Assembly: GCA_021713295.1 (NCBI GenBank)
Contig: JAKJJU010000001.1
Location: 144,993-208,992, forward strand
DNA length: 64,000 nucleotides
Origin: Thiotrichales bacterium 19S3-11
GTDB lineage: Bacteria > Pseudomonadota > Gammaproteobacteria > Francisellales > Francisellaceae
Direction of reading: 5' to 3'
The position numbers and the translations under genes are program-made. Within the stretch, counting starts at the first letter, position 1. Every line of letters begins with the position of its first letter. Of the stretch, positions 18,392-28,984 are shown in pieces. The notes under the pieces were generated by a model. It did no database searches, was not told where the DNA came from, and saw only the letters and a program-made list of their open reading frames with translations.

Positions 18392-19582
18392 TTAATTTTC
18401 CCATTGAACTAAACTGCAATTTTTCATCCTGTACTTATCCAAATTAAACCGAATTAGTAATCCAAGCCATATCCAAAATATCATATAGGTCATCAATGGA
18501 TATGTTGTCAATAAAAAAGCAATAGCAATTAAAGCTCGGATAGCGTACAACCTAACAAATAAATAACTCAAGGTTAAACCTAAACACAAAAAGCCTACTA
18601 AACCGAAAGAGTAAATTACAAAAGCAATACCATTTGCTGCAATGGTTTGAAAAGCATTTGTATTGATGCCTAATCCAAGAAAATGATTTGGTGAAAGATA
18701 ATTAGCTAGTAAACCGTACCTTTGTTCTTTCGACGGATCAGCATCGATATCGCTGAGTCTATGTAACGTAACTGAATGCTCTATAAAATAACTTAGTTTT
18801 CCTGTAAAACTGGTATAGAGTAATAATATAAAAATAACACCTAGCATATAAAGTTTTTCTTTATTGGAGGTATATAACATAACCCATAATACAAAGGCTC
18901 CCATCCCCCATAAAGACTGACTTATAACCAAAGTTAAAGCAGCCACCCAACTGATTAATTTTCTAGGTTTAACCAACACGTTATGGCGCAAAATAATCAA
19001 CATAAACACACTAGTACAATAACTATTAGGCTCTTGGTATAAGCCAGCAGGCCTAAAATAATTAAGTGACTCATTATATATTCTTGCTGATATACTCCCA
19101 GCATAGTGTGTAAAATTTAAAACATCACCAAAAAGTTTAAACATCAATAATTGAATTATAAATACAATAGCATTAAATATAATCACTGCATCTAAAAAGT
19201 TGGCAAAACGTTTCATATTAACTTTTTCTTGCAAGGTGTAGTGAAGAACTATCAATACACCAATAAGAACAGCAAGAGAGGAAAGTATATCACCCGCTAC
19301 AATAGCAATACATGAAAACCACAATACAAACATTAGTGAGACTATCATTAAAAATAGTGAAAATTTATCTGGCGCAATAGTACCTAATTTTAATACCCCT
19401 TTTTTTGTAGTGAAAACTCCAATTAGAAGAATGATAATTCCAGCATAATCAAATACCCGGCCATAACCAGGGTAATAAAATTCATATAAGGTAAATAAGA
19501 AAAAAGCTATAAAAAATAAAATATTCTTCTTTGTTGTATAAACATCACCCAACGAGCTATGTGCAACTTGATCAAACTTCAT
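18392..19582 (-). CDS. wzy: Candidate O-antigen polymerase Wzy
   Basis: A polytopic membrane protein of 396 residues with about ten hydrophobic segments. The periplasmic stretch FRPAGLYQEPNSYCTSVF is like the R-P-x-G-x-x-x-E-P-x-x-x motif of the Wzy/WaaL/O-antigen ligase fold. A second, larger polar loop (about residues 255-310) follows. Wzy joins lipid-linked repeat units in the periplasm. The locus has Wzx and Wzz, and no other gene in it fits the polymerase, so this is the natural candidate. Wzy proteins share little sequence, and a ligase cannot be excluded. Confidence 0.7.
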   Translation of the reverse strand: MKFDQVAHSSLGDVYTTKKNILFFIAFFLFTLYEFYYPGYGRVFDYAGIIILLIGVFTTKKGVLKLGTIAPDKFSLFLMIVSLMFVLWFSCIAIVAGDILSSLAVLIGVLIVLHYTLQEKVNMKRFANFLDAVIIFNAIVFIIQLLMFKLFGDVLNFTHYAGSISARIYNESLNYFRPAGLYQEPNSYCTSVFMLIILRHNVLVKPRKLISWVAALTLVISQSLWGMGAFVLWVMLYTSNKEKLYMLGVIFILLLYTSFTGKLSYFIEHSVTLHRLSDIDADPSKEQRYGLLANYLSPNHFLGLGINTNAFQTIAANGIAFVIYSFGLVGFLCLGLTLSYLFVRLYAIRALIAIAFLLTTYPLMTYMIFWIWLGLLIRFNLDKYRMKNCSLVQWEN

Positions 19583-19699
19583 TTTGTAAGTTCTCTATAT
19601 ATAATCATTTGATAAAATTACCTTTTCATATTTCCTATTCTCAATCGCCCCTATCATAGAATTAAACAATTACAATGTCATGTAATTTACAGCCTTTCT

Positions 19700-21691
19700 T
19701 TAATTAGAATGTGCTTTATTATCAAGTAACTTCAATAACTGAGGTTTAATCTTGGAAATAAAATATAACGACCCTTCTTTAGATAAATGATGCTGATCGC
19801 TAAAAATAGGCAATCCATTAGCGTCAATAGCTTGGCAAATACCATCTGGACATAATATTGACTCAGGGTCAATATATATGACACTAGTATGTTTATTTGC
19901 GTATTTTTTAAGTATTTTATTTACATTTATGCGTTGTTTTAACTCAGTATTTGGGTATTTTAAGTTTTGCTTTAAATATTTTTCACATTGACTACGTGCT
20001 AAGGCCGGCCTTGTTAAGCAAGCAAATGAGCTTAAGACACCCGTGCCAGGAAAATCACCAATAATAATTAACTTTCTATTTCCAATTTGCTTTCTTAGCT
20101 TTTCTAAAGCGCTTGTAAGCACTCGATAATCTGAATAATTATCTGAGTCCAAATTAATACCTAATGCTTTGTTATCAACTAATTTACCAGCCTGAGAAAT
20201 TTGCACTGCCCAGTAATCTGACACAATCAATATCGAATCATTGGATTTTTTTAACTCTTTAATTGCTTTATTTAAAGTTTTTTGACAAGTCCTCTCCCAA
20301 CTAGCGGGAATAATACGAGTAAAACCAGGCAACGGCAAACAACCTGTACCTGACTCATAAATAGAAACATTATATGCTTTAGCGATCAAATGATATAAAC
20401 CATATTGCAACATTTCTGCATGACTATCACCTAGTAGAACAATCTTCGCTACACTATTACCATTATTATACGTCCAACCAGGGTTTGGAAAGCCACCACC
20501 ACCAAAATGAGAGGCATTATAATCTGAGCCTACTGTTGTCGTTTGTATTAACTTTGCACTTCTAGATAATCGCCATAACCAACCATCACTCAAGTATGCA
20601 CTTAACCCTAAAAAAGCAACCATAACCGCTACAATTAAATAATATACAAAATATTTAAGTTTTATTTTTAACACGTTAGGGGTTATTTTTCTAAATGGCG
20701 TTTCAATAAAATAAAACATCAAAGTAGCAAGCAGTATACAAATAACTGCAATCGTTAATTTATCAATCAGTGTCAGTGGGCTAGAAAGATAATAAGAGTA
20801 AAGTACAATAAATGGCCAATGCACTAAATATAGTGAATAGCTAATCAAACCCAGGCCTTTTGATAACGGATTATTAAATAACTTACCTAAATAATTTGCA
20901 TTACCTGCATAAATAACCATAGCAGAACCAATACAAGGTAATAAGGCATAGTAACTTGGGAAAAGTGTATTTTCGTTATATACGATGGCAGAATATAAAA
21001 TCAAGATAATAGCTATAATCAACAATAACTCACGAATCAAATTATTACTTTTAAGTTTGATCACCCAAACCATCAAAGCACCAATACAGAATTCAAAAAT
21101 TCTAAAAGGCATTAAATAATAGATAGCGTAAGGATGTGTATTTCCAAAAACAACATTCAATGATAGGCTAATCAATCCAATCAACACGATATAAAGTGGC
21201 AACCATTTTTTTCGCGCTATTAAGCTAATTAAAACTAGTAATAATGGCCATAGGATATAAAACTGCTCTTCTACCCCAAGTGACCATGTATTTAATAATG
21301 GCTTAAACTGAGCTACTAAAGCAAAATAGCCATTTTCTTGCCAAAAAATAAAGTTTGAAAAAGATAGCGCTGAGGCAGCAACCGTACCTCCTAAATGCTT
21401 AAAGTGATTGGCTGATAATAACAGCATGCCAAATATAAATGTTAGTATCAAAGTAAATAAAAGCGCTGGTAGTATTCGTTTTGCTCTTCGATAATAAAAA
21501 TCCAAATAGTTAAATTTTTTGGTTTCATTAACTTCTAGGATAATAATTCTACTAATTAAAAACCCTGAAATCACAAAAAATATATCAACACCAACAAAGC
21601 CACCAGAAAATGGGTAAATATTTAAATGTAACAAAAGCACTAAACTAATTGCTGTTGCACGTAATCCGTCAATATGCTTGATATAACGCAT
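19700..21691 (-). CDS. OafA/YrhL-type O-acyltransferase with C-terminal SGNH domain
   Basis: This is a two-domain modifier of surface sugars. Residues 1-355 form an acyltransferase-3 membrane domain with about ten helices and the signature HIDGLRATAISLVLLLHLN...GGFVGVDIFFVISGFLI. Residues about 400-663 form a periplasmic SGNH domain (LLGDSHAEML with the catalytic Ser; SDQHHLSKEGS with Asp and His). Proteins of this type, such as OafB and the peptidoglycan O-acetylase OatA, move acetyl groups across the membrane onto glycans. Here the target is probably the polysaccharide of the locus. It is immediately followed, with no gap, by the gene at 21692 on the coding side. Confidence 0.9.
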   Translation of the reverse strand: MRYIKHIDGLRATAISLVLLLHLNIYPFSGGFVGVDIFFVISGFLISRIIILEVNETKKFNYLDFYYRRAKRILPALLFTLILTFIFGMLLLSANHFKHLGGTVAASALSFSNFIFWQENGYFALVAQFKPLLNTWSLGVEEQFYILWPLLLVLISLIARKKWLPLYIVLIGLISLSLNVVFGNTHPYAIYYLMPFRIFEFCIGALMVWVIKLKSNNLIRELLLIIAIILILYSAIVYNENTLFPSYYALLPCIGSAMVIYAGNANYLGKLFNNPLSKGLGLISYSLYLVHWPFIVLYSYYLSSPLTLIDKLTIAVICILLATLMFYFIETPFRKITPNVLKIKLKYFVYYLIVAVMVAFLGLSAYLSDGWLWRLSRSAKLIQTTTVGSDYNASHFGGGGFPNPGWTYNNGNSVAKIVLLGDSHAEMLQYGLYHLIAKAYNVSIYESGTGCLPLPGFTRIIPASWERTCQKTLNKAIKELKKSNDSILIVSDYWAVQISQAGKLVDNKALGINLDSDNYSDYRVLTSALEKLRKQIGNRKLIIIGDFPGTGVLSSFACLTRPALARSQCEKYLKQNLKYPNTELKQRINVNKILKKYANKHTSVIYIDPESILCPDGICQAIDANGLPIFSDQHHLSKEGSLYFISKIKPQLLKLLDNKAHSN

Positions 21692-22492
21692 TTATTTCTT
21701 AAATAAAATTATTCTTTTAACACCACCAAAAAGCTTAATCACTCTCCGTTGCCTAGAAGCAGGAAATAAATTAATAAACCAATGCTTTAATCTAAGTAAA
21801 GTGGATAATACTTTCTCTTGAGCCCATGATTGATACAAAAAGGGTCTTTGCAGTTGGACTTCATAGCCTAATCGTGTTAGTTTTTTGTATTCTGCATTAA
21901 TCCATTTACCTCGTTCAACGACATGAATATAGTTAAAAAATGATTTCCATGTTGAATAAAATTGATCAAACTTATCACTTCTTATAGAACCACAGATCTC
22001 AAACTGCCAAGCAGACTCACCATCTTTGAGTAAATCAAAGAATACCTCTTTTTTCCAAACAGTTAAAACAAGCGATGTGCGATACATATCGCCAGCTGAT
22101 ATAACGCCATATTGATCATTATATTTTATGGTTGGTTTCGGATTAGGTCTTAGTCTTAAATAATTCACATTTTCTGTCAGATAAAAATCAAATATCGCTT
22201 TAAATTTAGCGCTATCAACCTTGCTTGCTAATAAGATATCTTCAAAGAAAAATAAATAATTACGCTCTGGCACTTGCTCTAATGACCTTCTTACAGAGGA
22301 AGACCAATCCGTATCATTTCCTGATAAGACCGTAGTTACACGGCTATCTTGATACTTTTTTTCATTTGCAATAAGGTAAATATTGTATGGGCAATCTTGC
22401 CAAAAATCAAAAAAGCAACGAAAAAAAATTGGCCATAAATCAGCATACTTATCACATGAAAACACAACAACAGCCAGCTGTGAGTTTTTCAT
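21692..22492 (-). CDS. Possible glycosyltransferase, diverged
   Basis: The 266-residue protein begins QLAVVVFSCDKYADLWPIFF, similar to the first strand and helix of GT-A transferases, and has an acidic pair in YLFFFEDILLA that could bind metal. The C-terminus is basic and aromatic (SRQRRVIKLFGGVKRIILFKK), suggesting membrane contact. I cannot place it in a named family. It lies between rfbF and the acyltransferase gene, ends next to the latter's start, and is probably one of the transferases that build the repeat unit. A role in phosphate or acyl decoration is an alternative. Confidence 0.5.
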   Translation of the reverse strand: MKNSQLAVVVFSCDKYADLWPIFFRCFFDFWQDCPYNIYLIANEKKYQDSRVTTVLSGNDTDWSSSVRRSLEQVPERNYLFFFEDILLASKVDSAKFKAIFDFYLTENVNYLRLRPNPKPTIKYNDQYGVISAGDMYRTSLVLTVWKKEVFFDLLKDGESAWQFEICGSIRSDKFDQFYSTWKSFFNYIHVVERGKWINAEYKKLTRLGYEVQLQRPFLYQSWAQEKVLSTLLRLKHWFINLFPASRQRRVIKLFGGVKRIILFKK

Positions 22493-22510
22493 TCAAACCT
22501 CCAAAATAAT

Positions 22511-23287
22511 TTACTCAACCCACAGTTTCCATGGTGCTTTACCTGACTGCCATAGACTTTCCAATAACTGCTTTTCGCGTAGGGTATCCATCGGCTGCCA
22601 AAACCCATTATGAAAATAACAACTCATTTGATTAGAAGTTGCTAACCCCTGCATAGGTTCATGCTCCCAAATCGTTTCATCACTTTCAATATAATCAATT
22701 ACTTCAGGCGATAAAATAAAAAAGCCACCATTAATCCAAGAACCATCTCCTTTAGGTTTTTCTTTAAAATTTAAAACCTGATTACCTGAATAATCCAATG
22801 CACCAAAGCGTCCTGCTGGTTGCACGGCAGTAACAGTAGATAAGCGTTTTTCTTTTTTATGTAACTCAATTAATGCTTTTAGATCAATATTTGCCACACC
22901 ATCACCATAAGTAAAACAAAAGCACTCTTCATCCTTAAGATACTCTTTAACGCGTTTCAGACGCCCTCCAGTCATACTGTATTTACCTGTATCTACCAAA
23001 GTTACTTGCCATGGTTCTGCATTTTTCCTATGGACTTGCATTTCATTACTTTGCATACAAAAAGTAACATCGGACATATGCAAAAAATAATTGGCAAAAT
23101 ATTCCTTAATCACATAACCCTTATAACCAAGGCAAATAATAAAATCATTAATACCATAATGTGAATATATTTTCATGATATGCCATAGAATTGGCATACC
23201 ACCAATTTGAACCATTGGCTTTGGTTTTAATGTCGTCTCTTCACTGAGCCTTGTCCCAAGCCCTCCAGCTAATATAACTGCCTTCAA
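22511..23287 (-). CDS. rfbF: Glucose-1-phosphate cytidylyltransferase (DdhA)
   Basis: The enzyme makes CDP-glucose from glucose 1-phosphate and CTP, the first step toward CDP-3,6-dideoxyhexoses. The family start [17 protein letters not shown]...[10 protein letters not shown], the middle motif [11 protein letters not shown] and the end INGGFFI...[17 protein letters not shown] are all in place, and 258 residues is the expected length. Its usual partner, CDP-glucose 4,6-dehydratase, is about 12 kb upstream in the array (35520-36626) rather than next door. An 18-base gap separates it from the transferase gene at 21692. Confidence 0.95.
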   Translation of the reverse strand: MKAVILAGGLGTRLSEETTLKPKPMVQIGGMPILWHIMKIYSHYGINDFIICLGYKGYVIKEYFANYFLHMSDVTFCMQSNEMQVHRKNAEPWQVTLVDTGKYSMTGGRLKRVKEYLKDEECFCFTYGDGVANIDLKALIELHKKEKRLSTVTAVQPAGRFGALDYSGNQVLNFKEKPKGDGSWINGGFFILSPEVIDYIESDETIWEHEPMQGLATSNQMSCYFHNGFWQPMDTLREKQLLESLWQSGKAPWKLWVE

Positions 23288-23318
23288 CGTTAATCACCTT
23301 AGTTAAGATTTCAAAATA

Positions 23319-24320
23319 CTACAACTTTTCAAAGTCACCATTATAATAATTTTCATCATCGATAAGCAATGTGTTTTTAGCCGTAATTGCTTCCTTAAAA
23401 AGCACGAATTCCATCTTAAAAAACTTAAATATACGATGCTTTTCACTAAGCAAACCACGCAAAAAACTAGGGTAAATAGGCGTCACCATTAAAAATAGTC
23501 GATCTTTAAATGAAAACTTAACTAACTCTCTTACTACATACTTACAACCGCCATATAACCATATAAAATTCTTAGTAAAATCTTTACTTGTATTGCCAGA
23601 ATATACTCGATAGCCTATCGTAGAAATACTTGTTTCTAAATAAGACTCATAATTCTGCAACACTTTTTCACAAAGATATAAATCAAAATAATGACCACTT
23701 CTACCTAATTGTTCACAAAGCATTTGGCAAGCTTCAGATTGAAAAACTTTTTGCCAAATATCTGTATGCGCTACTAATGCAGATAAACTAATAAAATCAT
23801 ATAACCACATTTTTTTAAGATAGTTTAATCGTTCAGAAACATTTCTTACTTTGGCATCTGTTAGGACTTCTTTAGTAGAAACTATCTTAGAAACTGTTCG
23901 ATCAACAGTTATTTGCTGACATCTAACAGGAAAATTATTATCTTTATTTTCTAACAAAGCCAAAATTTTTTCCATTGAGCCTTCTATGACTAAATCATCA
24001 GACATTAAAAACATAAAGTATTGGCCACTGGCATATTCAACGCACTTCTGCCAATTTTTACCCATGCCAATATTTTTTTCATTTTGAAAAACTTTTATTT
24101 TGTGATGATTCAAAGTTTTTAAATACTCCCAAGTACCATCATCACTTGCATTATCAACAATCACAATCTCAATATTATAACTTAACAATTGCTCTATTGA
24201 TTCAAGACAAAACTTAAGCTCATCTTTGCGGTTATAAACTGGAATACCAACTGATAATAATGGTGTTTGATTGTGATTAGTAATTTTATCAACTATCGTC
24301 TCTGAGTAACTTAAACTCAT
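23319..24320 (-). CDS. Glycosyltransferase family 2
   Basis: GT-A transferase: LSVGIPVYNRKDELKFCLES, IVIVDNASDDGT, NEKNIGMGKNWQKCV and the DxD-like MSDDLV are in the N-terminal 130 residues. The remaining 200 residues are diverged and include a hydrophobic, basic stretch. I chose the second of two consecutive ATG codons (24320), six bases from a GGGA ribosome site; ATG 24323 and a GTG at 24332 are alternatives. It directly follows colD in the array, so transfer of colitose is a reasonable guess, but sequence alone does not show the donor. Confidence 0.85.
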   Translation of the reverse strand: MSLSYSETIVDKITNHNQTPLLSVGIPVYNRKDELKFCLESIEQLLSYNIEIVIVDNASDDGTWEYLKTLNHHKIKVFQNEKNIGMGKNWQKCVEYASGQYFMFLMSDDLVIEGSMEKILALLENKDNNFPVRCQQITVDRTVSKIVSTKEVLTDAKVRNVSERLNYLKKMWLYDFISLSALVAHTDIWQKVFQSEACQMLCEQLGRSGHYFDLYLCEKVLQNYESYLETSISTIGYRVYSGNTSKDFTKNFIWLYGGCKYVVRELVKFSFKDRLFLMVTPIYPSFLRGLLSEKHRIFKFFKMEFVLFKEAITAKNTLLIDDENYYNGDFEKL

Positions 24321-24358
24321 CATTAATCCCACTTACTACTTAAATTTTTTGCTGAATT

Positions 24359-25543
24359 TCAACTGATTAAGTTAGTTAAAACATTGTATAAATAATTAAT
24401 CTCTTCCTTTAAATTTAACTGGTGATTTCCAACAAAAAAACCATTTTCATGTATATAATCTGCATTTTTCAATTGACCATGAATTTCATAATCAAAATAC
24501 TTCATCACTTCATTTTTTGTAAAATTCCCTGCAACAATAGGTCGTGAATCTATCTTATGCCTAGTCAATGCGTTGATAACGGTTTTACGTTGAAGTTTAG
24601 ACCCTGGCTTAATAATTAGCGAAAAACCAAACCAGGAACTAACACCAATTTCTCTTTGCATAATAAAATGATCATGATTATTAAATAACATCTGAAAGTG
24701 TTTGGCATTTTCACGACGTTGATGCAAAAAAGTCGGTAATTTTTTTAGTTGCTCAACTCCAATTGCACCACTTAGCTCAACTGGACGTGCATTATAACCA
24801 GGTAATACAAATCGAAATGACTCCATAAAATGATCGTCTGATTTATTTGCAACATAGTTTTCTTTTGGTAAATTACGTGTCCAACCATGTGCTCTTAAAG
24901 ATAATAAAACATGATATAACTCTTCATTATTTGTAACAATAAAGCCACCTTCCATCGTTGCCATATGATGTGAAAAAAATGTTGAGTAAGTGCCCATCAA
25001 ACCAAAAGTACCAGCCTGCTTATTCTGATAGGTTGCCCCCATGGATTCACAATTATCTTCAACAATGACAATATTTCGATCTGAGATAATTTGTTGAATT
25101 CTCTGAAATTCATTTGGATTACCTAATAAATTAACTACCATAATCATTTTTGTTTGATCTGAGACAGCACTTTCTAATGCCTCTAAATCATAGTTTAACG
25201 TCTCTAAATCAATATCAACGAATTTCAATTTTAGGCCATATTGATGCAACGGATAATAAGTAGTTGACCACGACACTGCCGGCACAATTACTTCATCACC
25301 TTTTTTAAGTTTAGGCATCTTGGTATAAAAAAGCGCAGCAGTTGCTAATAAATTTGCTGCAGAGCCTGAACTAACCATCACCGCATATTGACTACCTACA
25401 AAACGACTAAAATCAGATTCAAACTGACTAACGGCTTCTCCCATTGTATATCTGTCTTGAGCAATAACCCGTTGTATTGCTTGAAGTTCTTCTTCACCCC
25501 AAGTTGAGCTAGCCAGTGGATAACTTAATGCTGTGTCATACAT
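24359..25543 (-). CDS. colD: GDP-4-keto-6-deoxy-D-mannose 3-dehydratase ColD
   Basis: ColD removes the C3 hydroxyl of GDP-4-keto-6-deoxymannose using PMP and glutamate, the committed step to colitose. The fold is DegT/DnrJ (SSGSAANLLATAALF, VPAVSWSTTYYPLHQYGL, EDNCESMGATYQNKQAGTFG). The PLP-binding Lys is replaced by His192 in FFSHHMATMEGG, as in E. coli O55 ColD (His188). The start YPLASSTWGEEE and GHGWTRNLP-like stretch also match ColD. Length 394 fits. The start overlaps the end of the preceding reductase gene by 19 bases. Confidence 0.95.
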   Translation of the reverse strand: MYDTALSYPLASSTWGEEELQAIQRVIAQDRYTMGEAVSQFESDFSRFVGSQYAVMVSSGSAANLLATAALFYTKMPKLKKGDEVIVPAVSWSTTYYPLHQYGLKLKFVDIDLETLNYDLEALESAVSDQTKMIMVVNLLGNPNEFQRIQQIISDRNIVIVEDNCESMGATYQNKQAGTFGLMGTYSTFFSHHMATMEGGFIVTNNEELYHVLLSLRAHGWTRNLPKENYVANKSDDHFMESFRFVLPGYNARPVELSGAIGVEQLKKLPTFLHQRRENAKHFQMLFNNHDHFIMQREIGVSSWFGFSLIIKPGSKLQRKTVINALTRHKIDSRPIVAGNFTKNEVMKYFDYEIHGQLKNADYIHENGFFVGNHQLNLKEEINYLYNVLTNLIS

Positions 25544-26460
25544 AATATACCCTTTTTATAAAAATCTACGGTTTTTGAAATACCAGCTTCTAATGAAGTT
25601 AAAGGCTGCCAACCTAGCTGTTTAATTTTTGTTACATCAACTAACTTTTGTTTCATGCCCTCTGGCTTTGTCAAATCATGTTTAAACTCACCTTGGTAGC
25701 CTAATATTTTTGCTATGATTTGATAATACTCATTAATACTATAATCAAAACCTAAACCAATATTCGTATAGTGTGTTAATTGATCAAATTTTTCTATACA
25801 AAACAAAATTGCATCGGCGCAATCACCAGCATACATAAATTCACGTCTGACTTTACCACTGCCCCAAATATCAACATGAGATAGCTTTTTATCTTGCGCA
25901 TGATATATTTTTTTAATCACCGCCGGTAGCATGTGTGAATGTTGATCAGAAAACTTATCCCATCGACCATATAAATTACATGGAATAACAGTTTTATAAG
26001 CCAGCCCATATTGTAATGAATAATATTCACAAAGCTTTGCTGTAACTATTTTTGCTAATGCATAGCCTTCATTTGTTGGCTCCAACGGTGCCTGCAATAG
26101 ATAAGACTCTTTCAAAGGATTCATATAATCTTTAGGATACATACAACTACTGCCTACATTCAAAAAGCCTTGGATATTGGCTTTAAAAGCAGCATTAATT
26201 AAATTAACACCCATCAATAAATTATTATTTAAGTAAGTTACGGGGTCCTTAATATTTGCCTGTATACCACCAACTACACCAGCACAGTGAATCACAAACT
26301 CTATTTGATTTTCTTCTAAATACTTTACAATTGCCTGACTATCCAATAAGTCAAGGACTTCACTTGTAGGGGAGAAAATTTGGTATTGCTTAGTTTTTGC
26401 ATGCTCTAGTATGTTTCTACCCAACATACCATTACCACCTGATATTAATATTCTCATCAT
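25525..26460 (-). CDS. colC: GDP-L-colitose synthase (ColC), Fcl-type epimerase/reductase
   Basis: A short-chain dehydrogenase/reductase of the GDP-fucose-synthase type, with GGNGMLGRNI (NAD(P)-binding loop), CAGVVGGIQAN, NVGSSCMYPKDY, YALAKIVTAKLCEYY containing the YxxxK pair, and CNLYGRWDKF. Homologues act as GDP-fucose synthase or, when paired with ColD, as GDP-colitose synthase (C5 epimerase plus C4 reductase). Its position between gmd and colD, overlapping colD by 19 bases, favours colitose. An Fcl role giving GDP-fucose cannot be excluded from sequence. Length is 311. Confidence 0.88.
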   Translation of the reverse strand: MMRILISGGNGMLGRNILEHAKTKQYQIFSPTSEVLDLLDSQAIVKYLEENQIEFVIHCAGVVGGIQANIKDPVTYLNNNLLMGVNLINAAFKANIQGFLNVGSSCMYPKDYMNPLKESYLLQAPLEPTNEGYALAKIVTAKLCEYYSLQYGLAYKTVIPCNLYGRWDKFSDQHSHMLPAVIKKIYHAQDKKLSHVDIWGSGKVRREFMYAGDCADAILFCIEKFDQLTHYTNIGLGFDYSINEYYQIIAKILGYQGEFKHDLTKPEGMKQKLVDVTKIKQLGWQPLTSLEAGISKTVDFYKKGILCMTQH

Positions 26461-26462
26461 AA

Positions 26463-27572
26463 TTACTCAGCTTGAAGTTTAATTGGATAGCCTCCCTGCT
26501 TCAAATAGACATCCTTTTTCATTAATTGCAAATCTGATTGCATCATATCTGCTACCAACATCTGTAAGTTATATTTTGGTTTCCAATTAAGTTGTTGATA
26601 TGCTTTTGATGGATCACCAATAAGTAAATCTACTTCAGTAGGTCTGAAGTAACGCTTATCTACTGCAACGACTTCTTTTCCAATCAATAATTGATAATCA
26701 GGGTTTGCACATGATAGCACATAAGCCTTCTCATCAATACCTTCGCCTTTAAACTCAAGTTCAATTCCAACTTCATTAAATGCTAATTTTACAAATTCAC
26801 GCACAGCAGTAGTTACACCTGTTGCCATAACCCAGTCTTGAGCGTTTTCCGCTTGTAATATTAACCACATCATCTCAACATAATCTTTCGCATGCCCCCA
26901 GTCTCTTTTTGCATCTAGATTTCCCAAATATAGTGTATCTTGTAAACCTAAAGCAATTTTAGATACGGCTCTAGTAATTTTACGTGTAACAAAGGTCTCC
27001 CCCCGAACGGGTGACTCATGATTAAATAAAATACCATTGCATGCAAAAATATCATAGGCTTGACGATAATTCACCGTAATCCAATAAGCATACATTTTTG
27101 CAACGGCATAAGGCGAACGCGGGTAGAAAGGAGTCTTTTCTGTTTGTGGAATCTCTTGCACCTTACCATATAACTCAGAAGTTGAAGCTTGATATACTTT
27201 GGTTTTTTTCTCAAGTTTCAAAATACGAATTGCCTCTAATATGCGTAACGTCCCAATACCATCTGCATTAGCAACATATTCAGGTGTTTCAAAACTGACA
27301 TGAACATGACTCATTGCCGCTAGATTGTAAATTTCATCTGGCTGAATTTCAGCAATTAACCTTGTTAAATTCATTGAGTCTGTCATATCTCCATAATGAA
27401 GATAAAAATTTCCATCTGCTTGATGCCCCTTATACAAGTGATCAATACGATCTGTGTTTAATAAGCTGCTTCTCCTAATTAATCCATGAATTTCATAACC
27501 TTTATTTAATAAAAATTCAGCTAAATAAGAACCATCTTGACCTGTAATACCTGTAATGAATGCTTTTTTCAT
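26463..27572 (-). CDS. gmd: GDP-mannose 4,6-dehydratase
   Basis: Gmd converts GDP-mannose to GDP-4-keto-6-deoxymannose, the branch point to fucose and colitose. Key stretches are [54 protein letters not shown] with the catalytic Thr/Ser and Glu, [15 protein letters not shown] with YxxxK, and [16 protein letters not shown]. Length 369 is standard. One base is shared with the end of manC, and colC follows 2 bases later, so manC-gmd-colC-colD is a tight sub-operon for GDP-colitose. Confidence 0.97.
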   Translation of the reverse strand: MKKAFITGITGQDGSYLAEFLLNKGYEIHGLIRRSSLLNTDRIDHLYKGHQADGNFYLHYGDMTDSMNLTRLIAEIQPDEIYNLAAMSHVHVSFETPEYVANADGIGTLRILEAIRILKLEKKTKVYQASTSELYGKVQEIPQTEKTPFYPRSPYAVAKMYAYWITVNYRQAYDIFACNGILFNHESPVRGETFVTRKITRAVSKIALGLQDTLYLGNLDAKRDWGHAKDYVEMMWLILQAENAQDWVMATGVTTAVREFVKLAFNEVGIELEFKGEGIDEKAYVLSCANPDYQLLIGKEVVAVDKRYFRPTEVDLLIGDPSKAYQQLNWKPKYNLQMLVADMMQSDLQLMKKDVYLKQGGYPIKLQAE

Positions 27573-28984
27573 TAATATACTTCCTCAAACCTTTCTATGT
27601 CATCATCTGAAAGATAAGCTCCAGATTGTATTTCCAACATCTCAGCTGGTAACTGACCAATTGCAATAACTTGGTGTTTTTGTAATGGCAAAATATTTAT
27701 CGACATACCCTGAGATAGTAAATAAGTTTGATCATTAATCAATACTTTAATTGCACCACTTAAAACCGTAAAGTATTCACTACGATGATAATGCATTCGT
27801 AATGAACTTTTTGCATTTGCCTTAAAATATAGTTTATTGACTATAAAGTTATCCCCTTTTGCAATTTGATCGCTGTAGCCCCAAGGTGCATAATGTCGCT
27901 TATGCTTAATAACTTCTTGGCGGTTATCCAATTTCAACTTTGATACTAATGCTTTTATCTCTTGTGTATGGCTTGCATCAGCTACTAGGATAGCATCAGC
28001 TGTTTCAACTACAACTAAGCTATCAATCCCAGCAGTTGCTAGCAAACGATCATGAGAATGCAGATAACAATTTTTCGTATTAACTTGATAAATATCTCCT
28101 TTAACTATATTACCATTTTGATCCTTATTGGCTAAATCAAATAAGGCTTTCCAAGAGCCAATATCTGACCACTTTAATTGCTCTATTGGAATGACTGCTA
28201 TTTTTTTTGCTTTTTCCATAATTGCATAATCAACTGAAATGTCTGCGCAATGAGAAAACGTTTCAGCATCAATACGAATAAAATCCAAATCCTTCTGTTT
28301 TTGATTAAAACTCTTAACGCAGCTTTGATAAGTCTTAGGATCATTAACTTCTAATTGTTTTAAATAAGTGGTAGCTTTAAATAGAAATATGCCACTATTC
28401 CAGTAATAACTCCCTTCTTTTAAGTAGGCTTTTGCGCTTTCTTTATTAGGCTTTTCAATAAAACTTATCACATCATAGACTGTATCATTTCTTTTACTAC
28501 CAACTTTAATATAACCATAACCTGTTTCTGCTGAGCTTGGTTGAATACCAAAGGTATATAGATACTCACTTTCTAGCCTTGCTTGAGCAAGTATTTTAAA
28601 GAGTTTTTTAAAATTATTAACATAATGATCCGATGGAGAGACCAGTATAAATGGATCTTGCTCTTTTTCCAACACCGCCAGTGCCGCCAATGCAATTGCC
28701 GGTGCAGTATTTTTAGCCTCAGGCTCTAAGATAATTGTGGCATTTTCTACTTCTAACGCCCTTAATGATTCTGCTACTTGAAATCGATGATCTTCATTAC
28801 AAACGATAATTGGCTTCTCACATAAAGGCTCATCAACATAACGCAGATAAGTACTCTGCAACAAATTATGATTATCAATTAATGGAATAAACTGTTTTGG
28901 CGATTTTTTCCGTGATAATGGCCAAAGCCTAGAACCGACACCACCAGAAAGTATTACTGGATAGATTTTATGATTAATAGTCAC
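27572..28984 (-). CDS. manC: Mannose-1-phosphate guanylyltransferase / mannose-6-phosphate isomerase
   Basis: A two-domain type II PMI/GMP. The guanylyltransferase half starts [20 protein letters not shown] and has FIEKP and [12 protein letters not shown]. The C-terminal cupin half ([33 protein letters not shown]) carries isomerase-type metal ligands. It supplies GDP-mannose for gmd. A phosphomannomutase (manB) is not present in the window, so another gene elsewhere must provide it. Length 470 matches the family. Start and stop overlap neighbouring genes by one base each. Confidence 0.96.
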   Translation of the reverse strand: MTINHKIYPVILSGGVGSRLWPLSRKKSPKQFIPLIDNHNLLQSTYLRYVDEPLCEKPIIVCNEDHRFQVAESLRALEVENATIILEPEAKNTAPAIALAALAVLEKEQDPFILVSPSDHYVNNFKKLFKILAQARLESEYLYTFGIQPSSAETGYGYIKVGSKRNDTVYDVISFIEKPNKESAKAYLKEGSYYWNSGIFLFKATTYLKQLEVNDPKTYQSCVKSFNQKQKDLDFIRIDAETFSHCADISVDYAIMEKAKKIAVIPIEQLKWSDIGSWKALFDLANKDQNGNIVKGDIYQVNTKNCYLHSHDRLLATAGIDSLVVVETADAILVADASHTQEIKALVSKLKLDNRQEVIKHKRHYAPWGYSDQIAKGDNFIVNKLYFKANAKSSLRMHYHRSEYFTVLSGAIKVLINDQTYLLSQGMSINILPLQKHQVIAIGQLPAEMLEIQSGAYLSDDDIERFEEVY

